This document shows, in pieces, positions 32,829 through 40,490 of a stretch of DNA of 59,574 nucleotides (positions within the stretch are counted from its first letter, which is position 1; every line of letters starts with the position of its first letter). The DNA is from Spirochaetota bacterium (GTDB lineage: Bacteria > Spirochaetota > UBA4802 > UBA5550): NCBI GenBank assembly GCA_016929135.1, contig JAFGJK010000101.1, positions 1 to 59,574 on the forward strand, in the 5' to 3' direction. Below the pieces are notes generated by a model. The model searched no databases. It was not told the DNA's origin and saw nothing but the letters and a program-made list of their open reading frames with translations. The position numbers were made by a program, and so were the translations under genes.

Positions 32829-34844
32829 ATGGGGCGAAAAAGTGCACTAATAACGGGGATGCTCCTTCTCTTCACGCTGCAGGGTTTTGCGGACACTGCC
32901 GATTTCGTACGCTTTGAGTCCGCCAAGGGCCTGTTCAAGAAGGGGAACGTCTTTTTCAACAACATGCAGTATCTGGCGGCCACGGAGTATTTCCGGAAGG
33001 CCGTGGAGCGATATCCCGACTACCACACGGCCAGGGAATACCTGGCGCGATCCTACAGACTGGCGGGCCTCACCGATTCAGCCACGAGGGAATGGGAGAA
33101 CCTCAGAGAGATCAGTCCCGAGAACGTGGCAATCCTCGGCAAGATCGAGAGCCTGCGATACCTCGATACCGGCAGGGACGAGGTCACCTCCGCGGAATCA
33201 CTGGTGTTCAATCAGTCCTACCGCTCCTACGACTTCAAGCGCTTCGGATTCCGCCATCCCCTGGACCTCGTCCTGGACAACGAAAAGAACCTCTACGTCA
33301 CCTCCTTCTATTCCGGGAAGCTCGTCAAGATCGATGTGAACGGCAGGGGGCGCGGGATAACCAAGGGGGCCCTGGATTCCAGGCTCTACGGCATCGATTG
33401 CCGCGGCACTACCCTGGCCGTCACGGATTTCCGGAACGACAGGTTCTATCTCGTCGCCACCGACGGCCGCATCCTCAAGACCGTGGGGAAGAGCGGAAGC
33501 GGTGAGGGGGAGTTCCACGGTCCCGAGGGTGTATGCTTCGACGATCCCGGGAACATCTACGTGGTGGATTCCGCGAACCACAGGGTGCAGAAGTTCAACG
33601 GCGCCGGGCAGTACCTTCTTCAATGCGGGAAACAGGGGGAGTACGAGGGGGAGATGACGGGCCCCACCGATGCCGCCTGGATCAAGGGGACGGTGTACGT
33701 CACCGATACGGGTAACAGAAGAATCGCCGCCTTCGACGATTCGGGGAATTTTATTAAGAATATCGAGATCGACGGACTCCAGAAGCCCCGGGGGATCAGC
33801 AGGAGGGATTCGGTGCTTCTGATCTCCGATGAGAGGAAGGGGCTCTGCTTCTACGACACGGTCAACGCCACGCAATCCTGGTTCGGCGGGGCGGGGAACG
33901 GACAGAGGGGCTTCTCCATCCTCTCCTCATCGGTCTACGACAGGGACGGCTACCTCTACTGCCTCGACTACAACAGGGAGACGGTGCACATATACTCGCA
34001 GGAGAGGAAACGCTATTCAAATCTGGACATGGAGATCACCTCGGTGGACACGAAGAGCTTTCCCGTGGTGGCCTATTACGTCAATATCAGGGGGAGGGAC
34101 GGGCTGCCGCTCTACGGCCTCAGGGCGGAGAACTTCTCCATCACCGAGGACAGCACTCCCATCACGCACCTGTACGTCGATTACCTGAGGAGACTGGCCC
34201 CGTCGGTCTCCGTGGTGCTCTGCGTGGACCGCTCGAGGGGGAACGAGGGGAACCACGGCGAGATACCCTGGGTGGCGGATTTTCTCCTGAAGAAGATGAG
34301 AAGGAACGATTCCGTGAAGCTCGTCAACTACAACAACGATGTATGGGAGGGGAGCAGGTTCGACTGGAGCAGGCGGAGAACGGTGAGGGCCCTGGAGAAG
34401 AGGGATTATGCCGCGGGGAGGTCCCTGGGGAAGGCGCTCTACACCGCCGTGAGCGATCTCATCCCCAGGGTCAACAGGCGCGGAGTGATGCTCATCACGG
34501 AGGGGACCGTGTCCGACGAGTCCTTCGCCAGCTATTCGCCTGAGGATATCATCCACTATGCCCGGAGCCACTACGTGCCGATATACATCGTCTCCTTCAG
34601 GGAGCCGCATCCCCTCATCCGCAGGATCGCCATGGAGAGCGGCGGCGCCCTGTTCCGGCCGAGCCAGACGGACGGTCTCAGGTCCATCTATGACTCGATG
34701 AAACGCTCGGAGGAATACCGCTACGTGCTGGTCTATACCGCCTACAAGCTCCCCGCCTTCAGGGGGCTCTGGTCCGAGGTGAAGATCGAGGTGGACTACA
34801 AGGGGGAGAAAGGGCATGAATGGTGCGGCTACTTCGTCCCCTAG
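32829..34844 (+). CDS. Exported TPR-NHL-VWA-like multidomain protein
   Basis: About 671 residues with a signal peptide (SALITGMLLLFTLQGFADT, residues about 5-23). Then a short TPR-like helical pair (AKGLFKKGNVFFNNMQYLAA to about residue 100), and a six-bladed-looking NHL propeller (about 130-400): HPLDLVLDNEKNLYVTSF, GPEGVCFDDPGNIYVVDSA, DAAWIKGTVYVTDTGN, GISRRDSVLLISD. The last 260 residues contain a von Willebrand A-like domain, SVVLCVDRSRGNEG near the start and TEGTVSDESFASYSP later, with a DRS where DxSGS is usual, so the metal site may be altered. It is likely periplasmic or surface-exposed and binds proteins. ATG 32829 or GTG 32823 are both possible; neither has a strong ribosome binding site. 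Next is pcm, seven bases on. Confidence 0.8.
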   Translation: MGRKSALITGMLLLFTLQGFADTADFVRFESAKGLFKKGNVFFNNMQYLAATEYFRKAVERYPDYHTAREYLARSYRLAGLTDSATREWENLREISPENVAILGKIESLRYLDTGRDEVTSAESLVFNQSYRSYDFKRFGFRHPLDLVLDNEKNLYVTSFYSGKLVKIDVNGRGRGITKGALDSRLYGIDCRGTTLAVTDFRNDRFYLVATDGRILKTVGKSGSGEGEFHGPEGVCFDDPGNIYVVDSANHRVQKFNGAGQYLLQCGKQGEYEGEMTGPTDAAWIKGTVYVTDTGNRRIAAFDDSGNFIKNIEIDGLQKPRGISRRDSVLLISDERKGLCFYDTVNATQSWFGGAGNGQRGFSILSSSVYDRDGYLYCLDYNRETVHIYSQERKRYSNLDMEITSVDTKSFPVVAYYVNIRGRDGLPLYGLRAENFSITEDSTPITHLYVDYLRRLAPSVSVVLCVDRSRGNEGNHGEIPWVADFLLKKMRRNDSVKLVNYNNDVWEGSRFDWSRRRTVRALEKRDYAAGRSLGKALYTAVSDLIPRVNRRGVMLITEGTVSDESFASYSPEDIIHYARSHYVPIYIVSFREPHPLIRRIAMESGGALFRPSQTDGLRSIYDSMKRSEEYRYVLVYTAYKLPAFRGLWSEVKIEVDYKGEKGHEWCGYFVP

Positions 34845-34851
34845 GAGCGAT

Positions 34852-35478
34852 ATGGAACACGCACGCAGGGGGATGATTCAGGATCTTATCGAACGGGGGC
34901 TGGTATGCGGTCCCGTGCTGGAGTCGATGTCCCGCGTACCACGCCATCTCTTCGTATCAGAGGCGTTGCGCTTCAACGCCTACAGGGACAACTCCATCCC
35001 CATAGGCCACGGACAGACCGCATCCAAGCCCTCCATTATCGCCAGAATGCTCCAGGCGCTGATGCTCACCGGGAGGGAGCGGGTGCTGGAGGTGGGAACC
35101 GGTTCGGGGTACCAGACCGCCCTCCTGGCCGAGCTTGCCGCTTCCGTGGTGAGTGTCGAGCGCGTGAAGGAGCTCAGCATACGGGCGCGGCAGACGCTGA
35201 TACGCCTCAATTACACGAACGCCAAGGTGATCAATACCGACGACTTCATGGGGCTGGAGGGATCCTTCGACGCGGTCATTGTTTCCGCCGGCGCGGAGTC
35301 GCTGCCGGAGGGGATCCTCTCGAAGGTCCGCGACGGCGGCGTGCTGGTGATACCCCTGGGGCGCGGCGACGGGCACAGCATCAGGAGATTCACGAAACGG
35401 GATTCCGGGGAGATACTGGAGGAAGAGCTATGGCGCGCCACCTTCGTGCCGCTGATAATGTCTCCTAGTTCACCATAG
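34852..35478 (+). CDS. pcm: Protein-L-isoaspartate O-methyltransferase
   Basis: The 208-residue protein has the PIMT motifs: SRVPRHLFV near residue 30, GHGQTASKPSIIARML, the SAM-binding motif I VLEVGTGSGYQTALLAEL, VSVERVKELSIRAR, and DAVIVSAGAESLPEGIL. It repairs isoaspartyl residues in aged proteins using S-adenosylmethionine. AGGAG lies 4 bases before ATG 34852, just after the upstream stop, so it is likely cotranscribed with the TPR-NHL-VWA gene. Its 3' end overlaps the convergent esterase-like gene by 14 bases. Confidence 0.92.
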   Translation: MEHARRGMIQDLIERGLVCGPVLESMSRVPRHLFVSEALRFNAYRDNSIPIGHGQTASKPSIIARMLQALMLTGRERVLEVGTGSGYQTALLAELAASVVSVERVKELSIRARQTLIRLNYTNAKVINTDDFMGLEGSFDAVIVSAGAESLPEGILSKVRDGGVLVIPLGRGDGHSIRRFTKRDSGEILEEELWRATFVPLIMSPSSP

Positions 35479-36400
35479 ATATCTTCTGTACGAGCCACTT
35501 GACCGATTTGTTGAACTGGGTCTCGCCCCCCGGTGAATGCCCCTCCTCGGGATACACCTCGATGGTTTTTTCGGTCAGCAGGTGGTTGAACAGTGCGAAG
35601 ACGCATTCCGGAGGGGATACGGTATCCTTGAACCCGGTCACCGCCAGCACGGGGCAGTTGATCTTATCGGAAAAGTTCATGGCGTCGAAGTAGCTCAGGT
35701 TCCTCTTTATCTCCTTCTTCCTGCTTTTCCTCGTAGCGATGAATTCATTGATCTCGTTCGTGGCGTCGCTGGTTGAGATATTCTGGCTCATCCCCAGATA
35801 GCAGAAGGAGGGGGAGTCGAGCACCAGGCCGGTGATCCTGTTGGAGTAGGTCGCTGCGAACACCGCAGCTGCGGCGCCGAATCCGGTGCCCATGATACCC
35901 ACGGAACTGCAGTTGACATCGCCCATCAGGCGCAGCATGTCGATGGATCTGAGGGTATCCAGATACACGGCCTTGGCGTAATAGGTGTCGCGATCGAGGA
36001 TATTTTCGATGACGTAGCCGGGACTCAGCTGGTTTTCCATCTGCCCGGCCTTCAGCACCTCGTGCCCCCTCAGCGTCAGGAAGAAATGTGCAACGGATTC
36101 ATTCAGCTGGTTGAAGGAATAGTCGGGGAGCCTGTTGTAGTCATGGATATGGATGATCACCCTGGGCTTGGAGACGCCGCCGGGCACCAGGATCGTTCCG
36201 CTGATCTTGGATTTTATGAAGCCGGTGAATTGCGCGTCGTAGACGGTGAAGCGGGATCCCGATCGCTTCGGGTCCTTCTTCAGCACCGGCTCGATGGGTA
36301 CCTTCTTGAGCTCCCCGATGGACTTGTCCCAGAATTCCTTGAAGTCCTTTTCCCTGTTCAGAATCGGGAGGTGCAGAAAATATCTGTCAAAACTTACCAT
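35465..36400 (-). CDS. Acetyl-xylan-esterase-like alpha/beta hydrolase lacking its nucleophile serine
   Basis: The 311-residue protein matches the AXE1 family: FWDKSIGELKKVPIEP at the start, DTYYAKAVYLDTLRSIDML (residues about 138-156), DAMNFSDKINCPVLAVTG, DTVSPPECVFALFNHL and EEGHSPGG. The Asp259 and His288 of the triad are there. At the nucleophile elbow, where family members have GGSQGG, it reads GTGFG (residues 171-175), so Gly173 replaces the serine. It is probably catalytically inactive or acts by another mechanism, perhaps binding acetylated glycan. It is last in a three-gene minus-strand cluster with a small membrane protein and a HEAT-repeat protein. No signal peptide is evident. Confidence 0.83.
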   Translation of the reverse strand: MVSFDRYFLHLPILNREKDFKEFWDKSIGELKKVPIEPVLKKDPKRSGSRFTVYDAQFTGFIKSKISGTILVPGGVSKPRVIIHIHDYNRLPDYSFNQLNESVAHFFLTLRGHEVLKAGQMENQLSPGYVIENILDRDTYYAKAVYLDTLRSIDMLRLMGDVNCSSVGIMGTGFGAAAAVFAATYSNRITGLVLDSPSFCYLGMSQNISTSDATNEINEFIATRKSRKKEIKRNLSYFDAMNFSDKINCPVLAVTGFKDTVSPPECVFALFNHLLTEKTIEVYPEEGHSPGGETQFNKSVKWLVQKISMVN

Positions 36401-36415
36401 GGCTTCCGGTATTTC

Positions 36416-36829
36416 TCAGATTGATAACCTGTAGAGCAGGTAATAATTATAGCCCAGCAGGAGGTAAAGGGCGCCGGCGATGAGCACGGTGAACAGCAGG
36501 ATGATGAAAAACACCGCGAGGTGGTACAGCGGCCTGCGTGCCAGTATCGCCGCGATGGTCCTGCCGGGTATCCCCTCCCTCCTCATAATGACGATCCTCC
36601 TCGCCTGCATCCCCATCACGGCAAGCACGGGGAGGATCACGATGGTGTATTTTATGAGGGCGGTGAATACCTCCGTGTTTCTCGTCGCCGCCACCGCCAG
36701 GGGATAGACCAGCAGATCCATCACCACCACCGACAGTATCGCCACGGCGACGGTGAATCCCGCCAGGGTCGCCAGGTCCCGGAAGCGGTCCTTAATCCTC
36801 GATTTCTCGTAGAGGTTCTCGTTGTTCAT
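36416..36829 (-). CDS. Small integral membrane protein
   Basis: 137 residues from ATG 36829 (MNNENLYEKSRIKDRFRDLA), with a cytoplasmic basic N-terminus and three predicted membrane helices: about residues 22-40, 52-72 and 105-130. I do not recognise a family. An upstream in-frame ATG at 36916 is inside the previous gene and less likely; AAGGCGG lies about 10 bases before the chosen start. It lies between a HEAT-repeat exported protein (34 bases upstream) and the AXE1-like protein (15 bases downstream), so all three are probably one transcript. Confidence 0.65.
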   Translation of the reverse strand: MNNENLYEKSRIKDRFRDLATLAGFTVAVAILSVVVMDLLVYPLAVAATRNTEVFTALIKYTIVILPVLAVMGMQARRIVIMRREGIPGRTIAAILARRPLYHLAVFFIILLFTVLIAGALYLLLGYNYYLLYRLSI

Positions 36830-36863
36830 GCGCCGTTGCCGCCTTGTCTCTTTGCTGCCGGGT

Positions 36864-38039
36864 TCAATCCTCGGAATCGTCCTGGCCGGGGAGGTTTTTC
36901 TCCTCTTCCCCCACATCGATACCGAATTCCTTCAGGACGCCCCTGGCGGCCCTCCGTACCTTCCGGCTCGGATCATTCTTCATACGGTATTTCAAAATGT
37001 CAATTGTTCTTTCGTTCTTGAGATCCTTCAGTATGGTCACCGCCTTCAGCCGCACCATGGAGTTGTCGCTCCTCAGGGAATTCATCAGCTTCGGAACCGC
37101 TTCGCTGTCGCCCATGGACGCCAGGGCCGCCACCGAGTAGATGTAGAGGTTGTAGTATTTTTTTCTCTTTTCGAACCCGAAGGACTCGATCTCCCTGAGC
37201 ACCTGCTTGATATCGCCGGCGGTATCATTCAGCTTCAGCCTGGCCAGCGAATTTACCGCGTAGCAGCGCACCGTGGTCTCCTCGTCCTCGTCTTTGTAGA
37301 GGGTGAGCAGCAGCTTTTTCGGCGCACCGCTCTCCAGGCTTCCCAGGAAGAGCACCATATATTCCCTGATGGATCCGTTGGTCTTGTCGCTTTCGAGCGC
37401 CTTTTCGACGAAGGGGAGCATCTCCCTCGCCTTGAAGGCCCCCAGCGTGTTGATGAGGGCCTCGTTGAAATTTGTGTGCTTGCTCAGGTCCTCCTTCTCC
37501 AGTTTCTGTATGAGTCTCCCCTTTGTCGATTCGGCTTTGAGCTTCTTCAGGCCGTATACCGCCGCGGTCCTCACGTCCTCCGAGGGGTCGTCAATTCGCT
37601 TGAGGATCCGGTCGATACCGCTGGTCTCGTTTATGTCCCCGATGACCGTGATGGCCTTCACCGTCACCTCCGGGTCGGTTTCGTCCCTCAGGAGGTCGAC
37701 GAGCGTTCTTCCCAGTTTTCTCTTAAGCCCGGAATCCTTGATGGTGAGGATCTTGTTGATGGCTTCCCGTCTCTCCTTGTTGATCCCGTACTCAAGCGTT
37801 TCCAGGATCCACTTGGCGGTCTTTTCGTCTTTTTCTTTCGGATCCTCCGCCTTTTTCCTGCTTTTAACGGCGGCGGTCCCTTGCCTCCTCTGGACCGTCT
37901 GCTTTACGGGCCTTTTTGAGGTCTTCTGGGACGGTCCCTGTGCCGCCGTTACGGTGAGGGAACAGAGTGCGACGATTGCGAGAGATGCTGCCATGGAGGA
38001 CACTACGCGGACATTCCTGCCCACTCCGGGTATCTTCAT
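36864..38039 (-). CDS. Exported HEAT-repeat protein
   Basis: The 391-residue protein has a signal-like N-terminus (MAASLAIVALCSLTVTAAQG, about residues 16-35), a Lys/Arg-rich linker (residues 38-72), then about seven HEAT-type helical repeats from residue about 80 to 380: DPEVTVKAITVIGDI, DPSEDVRTAAVYGLKKLK, EETTVRCYAVNSLARLK, DNSMVRLKAVTILKDLK and DPSRKVRRAARGVLKEF. HEAT solenoids usually serve as scaffolds. The mature protein is likely periplasmic. It is first in the minus-strand cluster with the small membrane protein and the AXE1-like protein. The ATG has only a weak ribosome binding site; a promoter lies at 38086-38113. Confidence 0.82.
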   Translation of the reverse strand: MKIPGVGRNVRVVSSMAASLAIVALCSLTVTAAQGPSQKTSKRPVKQTVQRRQGTAAVKSRKKAEDPKEKDEKTAKWILETLEYGINKERREAINKILTIKDSGLKRKLGRTLVDLLRDETDPEVTVKAITVIGDINETSGIDRILKRIDDPSEDVRTAAVYGLKKLKAESTKGRLIQKLEKEDLSKHTNFNEALINTLGAFKAREMLPFVEKALESDKTNGSIREYMVLFLGSLESGAPKKLLLTLYKDEDEETTVRCYAVNSLARLKLNDTAGDIKQVLREIESFGFEKRKKYYNLYIYSVAALASMGDSEAVPKLMNSLRSDNSMVRLKAVTILKDLKNERTIDILKYRMKNDPSRKVRRAARGVLKEFGIDVGEEEKNLPGQDDSED

Positions 38040-38085
38040 TGCACGGTTCCGATTATGGTTTATTGTTCGTTTTATATGTGTAAAG

Positions 38086-38113
38086 AGTCTACGTATGAGG
38101 GCGCATCTGTCAA
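38086..38113 (-). promoter_or_regulatory. Predicted promoter of the HEAT-repeat cluster
   Basis: Minus strand TTGACA (38113-38108), 16 bases, TAGACT (38091-38086). TATAAA further downstream (about 38077-38072) may compete. Confidence 0.4.
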
Positions 38114-38163
38114 TGCAAATAATTCATAGACACAGGCTTTCGGGTGGTCGCTATACCGGGGGA

Positions 38164-38379
38164 TCATTCATTGAATGTCACGTATCGGGATGCGATGGCC
38201 ATTACCGAGTAATAGTCCATCTGCAGGTCCTTTCTCCTGATATCGTTGATGAAATCCCTCATGTCGCGGTCCTTTCCCGCCTCACGGAGCGCCGTGACGG
38301 TCTTTCCGATTAGATGGGAGACCGTCAGCACATCCGGGAGCCTGCAGTTCGGCTTTGAAACAGAATTTGACTGCATCAT
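38164..38379 (-). CDS. Small hypothetical protein
   Basis: About 71 residues from ATG 38379 (or ATG 38376), containing LPDVLTVSHLIGKTVTALRE and DFINDIRRKDLQMDYYSVMA. No signal peptide. Composition and codon choice look coding, but there is no ribosome binding site: the ATGs lie immediately after a TATTAT (38386-38381) that with TTGTAT (38410-38405), 18 bases away, looks like a promoter. This would give a leaderless message. Family not recognised. Confidence 0.5.
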   Translation of the reverse strand: MMQSNSVSKPNCRLPDVLTVSHLIGKTVTALREAGKDRDMRDFINDIRRKDLQMDYYSVMAIASRYVTFNE

Positions 38380-38443
38380 TATAATAAATGAGACAATATG
38401 GTGAATACAATATAAATAATTTTTCAAATTAATACAAATAAAA

Positions 38444-38449
38444 TTGACA
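38444..38449 (+). promoter_or_regulatory. TTGACA box upstream of the 38599 gene
   Basis: TTGACA at 38444-38449 with a poor -10 (TAATGT, 15 bases on). A 7-bp inverted repeat ACACCCC/GGGGTGT (38479-38485, 38514-38520) could fold in the leader. Confidence 0.3.
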
Positions 38450-38598
38450 ACTGCGGCGTATTCGTAATGTTAAAGGCAACACCCCCTGAAATACTGATAC
38501 GCCCGGGGGCTGTGGGGTGTGGTGGTCCGGAGCTGGTGCAGGATTGTGTATCGCCCGCCGTCTTGATGTAACGTCGTCCAAAAGGGGTTGGTATCGCG

Positions 38599-39000
38599 AT
38601 GAACGATGTTCAGAAAATGTGCATGTTTATTAAGGAGACGCTGGGATGCCAGTGCCCCGATGAGGTCTTCCAGAACGTGGAGGTAGAGGAAAACAGACGG
38701 CTCAATATCGACATCAGGCTGAGATACAGAATTAACGTGGGGAACCGCCTCTTGGTGTACGTGGTGGAGGTGAATGACGAATCCTTCGTGCACGCCCGCC
38801 TCCTGGAGCTTATCTTCTTCGGAAGGGACGAAAAGGAGCAAAAGAAATTCAATACCTTCCGGCTGGTGCTGGCCTCGCCGGAGGTGGAGGGGGTACGGGG
38901 AATTGCCGAAAGCATGTTCAGCGATCTGGACAAGGTCATGGATCTGGGGGACTCGATCCATCTCCACGTGGTTTCGCCGGGAGAGATCGACTGGCAGTAG
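38599..39000 (+). CDS. Conserved-looking hypothetical protein with a CxC motif
   Basis: The 133-residue cytosolic protein has MFIKETLGCQCPDEVFQNVE near the N-terminus, a CxCP motif, followed by a mixed beta-alpha body (LNIDIRLRYRI, LLVYVVEVNDESFVHARLLE) and a C-terminal VMDLGDSIHLHVVSP. The CxC could bind metal or be redox-active; I cannot name a family. The ATG is at 38599, preceded by a moderate ribosome binding site, and the gene converges on the UPF0045 gene (3 bases between stops). A TTGACA box lies about 150 bases upstream. Confidence 0.7.
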   Translation: MNDVQKMCMFIKETLGCQCPDEVFQNVEVEENRRLNIDIRLRYRINVGNRLLVYVVEVNDESFVHARLLELIFFGRDEKEQKKFNTFRLVLASPEVEGVRGIAESMFSDLDKVMDLGDSIHLHVVSPGEIDWQ

Positions 39001-39003
39001 GCC

Positions 39004-39288
39004 CTAGGTGACCGCCTGCACCTTTCGTTCCATCCTCGGCTCCTTCCCGCCGGTAATGTCAAGCTTGATCACGCAGTAGACCCTGTCGCTCTCGCTCTTC
39101 AGACGGCGAACACACCTGTCGATTACCTGCAGGACCTGGTCCCATTCCCCCTCGACGCATGTCCCCATCGGCCCGGTTTGGTGCGGGAGGCCGCTCTCGC
39201 GGAGCACCTCCACCGCCGATGACACATACCGGCTCAGGTGCATCCCCTTGTCCAGCGGGAAGAGTGATATCTCGGCAATAGCGCTCAT
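39004..39288 (-). CDS. UPF0045/MTH1187-family thiamine-binding protein
   Basis: The 94-residue protein has AEISLFPLDKGMHLSRYVSS, SGLPHQTGPMGTCVEGEWD and RVYCVIKLDI, characteristic of the UPF0045 (DUF77, YqgV-like) family of small ferredoxin-like proteins, some of which bind thiamine. It forms tetramers in known members. It is translated after an AAA ATPase: the ATPase stop codon and this start codon overlap (ATGA at 39288-39285). Function in this pair is unknown. Confidence 0.85.
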   Translation of the reverse strand: MSAIAEISLFPLDKGMHLSRYVSSAVEVLRESGLPHQTGPMGTCVEGEWDQVLQVIDRCVRRLKSESDRVYCVIKLDITGGKEPRMERKVQAVT

Positions 39289-40013
39289 GGGACGCTCCTC
39301 TTGCTGAAGTAGTCACCGTCGTCGTTGAGGATGAGGCGGTAGATCTTATAGTGTGACGTATCCTGGTACGACACGGTGCTGACGCGCGGGCCGTCGAAGG
39401 AGAGAATGCGCGCGTCCGGCATCGCCAGGAGGATCGGCGAGTGGGTCGCGATGATGAATTGGGCGTGCCCGGCCGCCGCGTAGTCCAGGACCAGGTCGAG
39501 GAACTGCAGCTGGGTCGCCGGCGAGAGCGCGTTTTCAGGCTCGTCCAGAAGGTAGATGCCCCTGCGGTTGTAGCGGTTCCTGAAATAGGACATGTGGTAC
39601 TGGCCGTGCGACTGCGTGAGCAGGGACCGGTCGCCGTAGTATTTCAGGATACCCGGGGAGACCGAGGCCCAGTCGTCCACGTTGGTGGCGAAATGGTGGA
39701 ACAGCTCGGAGGCGAAGAATGCGCCCGGCACCGGCTCCCCCTCCCAGTGGACATCGATGTAGCGGTAGAGCTCGTCGGCCAGGGGGTTTTTCACGCACCG
39801 CCCGCGCTCCGGCTCATCCCAGATATGGATGCCGCAGCGGCGGGCGATGGCCTTGAGGAGGGTGGATTTTCCCGACCCGTTTTCGCCCACGAAGAAGGTG
39901 ACGGGGCTATTCAGCGCGACCTCCCCTGTGTCGTGGAAAAGACGTATCCCGAAGGGGTAACCGTCGTTCGCAGGATAGTGCTCCGGCCTGAATGTTACTT
40001 TCTGTAGAAACAT
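39285..40013 (-). CDS. Predicted AAA-family ATPase (COG3910-like)
   Basis: The 242-residue protein starts at ATG 40013 (MFLQKVTFRPEHYP), preceded by a GGGGG stretch seven bases upstream. It has Walker A FVGENGSGKSTLLKA (about residue 40), a Q-loop region, Walker B YLLDEPENALSP, and an H-motif FIIATHSPILLAMPDA, the layout of small stand-alone ABC/SMC-like ATPases with RecF/COG3910 similarity. The upstream in-frame extension beyond 40013 is antisense to trpR and trpB and has no support. Its stop overlaps the UPF0045 start. Target unknown. Confidence 0.85.
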   Translation of the reverse strand: MFLQKVTFRPEHYPANDGYPFGIRLFHDTGEVALNSPVTFFVGENGSGKSTLLKAIARRCGIHIWDEPERGRCVKNPLADELYRYIDVHWEGEPVPGAFFASELFHHFATNVDDWASVSPGILKYYGDRSLLTQSHGQYHMSYFRNRYNRRGIYLLDEPENALSPATQLQFLDLVLDYAAAGHAQFIIATHSPILLAMPDARILSFDGPRVSTVSYQDTSHYKIYRLILNDDGDYFSKRSVP

Positions 40014-40044
40014 AATGTACCCCCGTATCCCGTGCGTCCCGTAC

Positions 40045-40072
40045 ATGTCATCGCCGGGCGGAAATCTGTCAA
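40045..40072 (-). promoter_or_regulatory. Possible promoter of the ATPase gene
   Basis: Minus strand TTGACA (40072-40067) and TGACAT (40050-40045), 16 bases apart. The -10 matches only 3/6. Confidence 0.35.
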
Positions 40073-40111
40073 GAAAATTATATTGTTCTTTTAAATAGAA
40101 ACAAAAAAATA

Positions 40112-40140
40112 TTGACAGTTTTTGTGCGGTTCCCCCAAAT
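40112..40140 (+). promoter_or_regulatory. Promoter region of trpR-trpB2
   Basis: TTGACA (40112-40117) followed by a 17-base spacer and CCAAAT (40135-40140), a weak -10. The palindrome immediately after overlaps the expected start of transcription. Confidence 0.45.
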
Positions 40141-40159
40141 GATTCTATTGATAGAATCA
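40140..40159 (+). promoter_or_regulatory. Perfect 20-bp palindrome, predicted TrpR operator
   Basis: TGATTCTAT TG ATAGAATCA: two 9-bp arms around TG, perfectly symmetric, between the -35 box and the trpR start. Position over the transcription start fits autoregulation. E. coli trp operators are also about 18-20-bp palindromes, but with a different consensus (ACTAGT half-sites). Confidence 0.65.
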
Positions 40160-40172
40160 CAGGATGGCGGGA

Positions 40173-40460
40173 ATGAACAGGTTCAGGGAGATAGCGGCGG
40201 TACTGGCGGACACCGACGACGAAAAGCTCATCGAGCGGTTTCTGTCGAGCTTTCTCACGCCGAAGGAGCTCAACGAACTGTCGCTCCGGTGGGAGCTGGT
40301 CAAGATGCTCGACCGGGGGATGACGCAGAGAAAGATCGCCGAGAGGCTCGGCATCAGCCTCTGCAAGATCACCAGGGGCTCCCGGGAGCTGAAGAAGAAC
40401 CCGTCCTATTTCAAGCTCATGATCGACCGTTTTTATGAACTCAGGTCGAAAAGGGAATAA
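40173..40460 (+). CDS. trpR: Trp repressor family DNA-binding protein
   Basis: About 95 residues. Contains LTPKELNELSLRWELVKMLD, then RGMTQRKIAERLGISLCKITRG, matching the TrpR helix-turn-helix (E. coli [20 protein letters not shown]) and the SRELKK after it. It should form a helical dimer with L-tryptophan as corepressor. ATG 40173 is preferred because AGGA lies eight bases before it; ATG 40164 is alternative and gives 98 residues. It is followed after 30 bases by trpB2 and preceded by a palindrome that is its likely operator, so it probably controls the two-gene operon. TrpR/YerC proteins are uncommon outside gammaproteobacteria, chlamydiae and Firmicutes. Confidence 0.85.
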   Translation: MNRFREIAAVLADTDDEKLIERFLSSFLTPKELNELSLRWELVKMLDRGMTQRKIAERLGISLCKITRGSRELKKNPSYFKLMIDRFYELRSKRE

Positions 40461-40490
40461 CGTTTCCGAATACAGTACAAGGAGAGAGAA

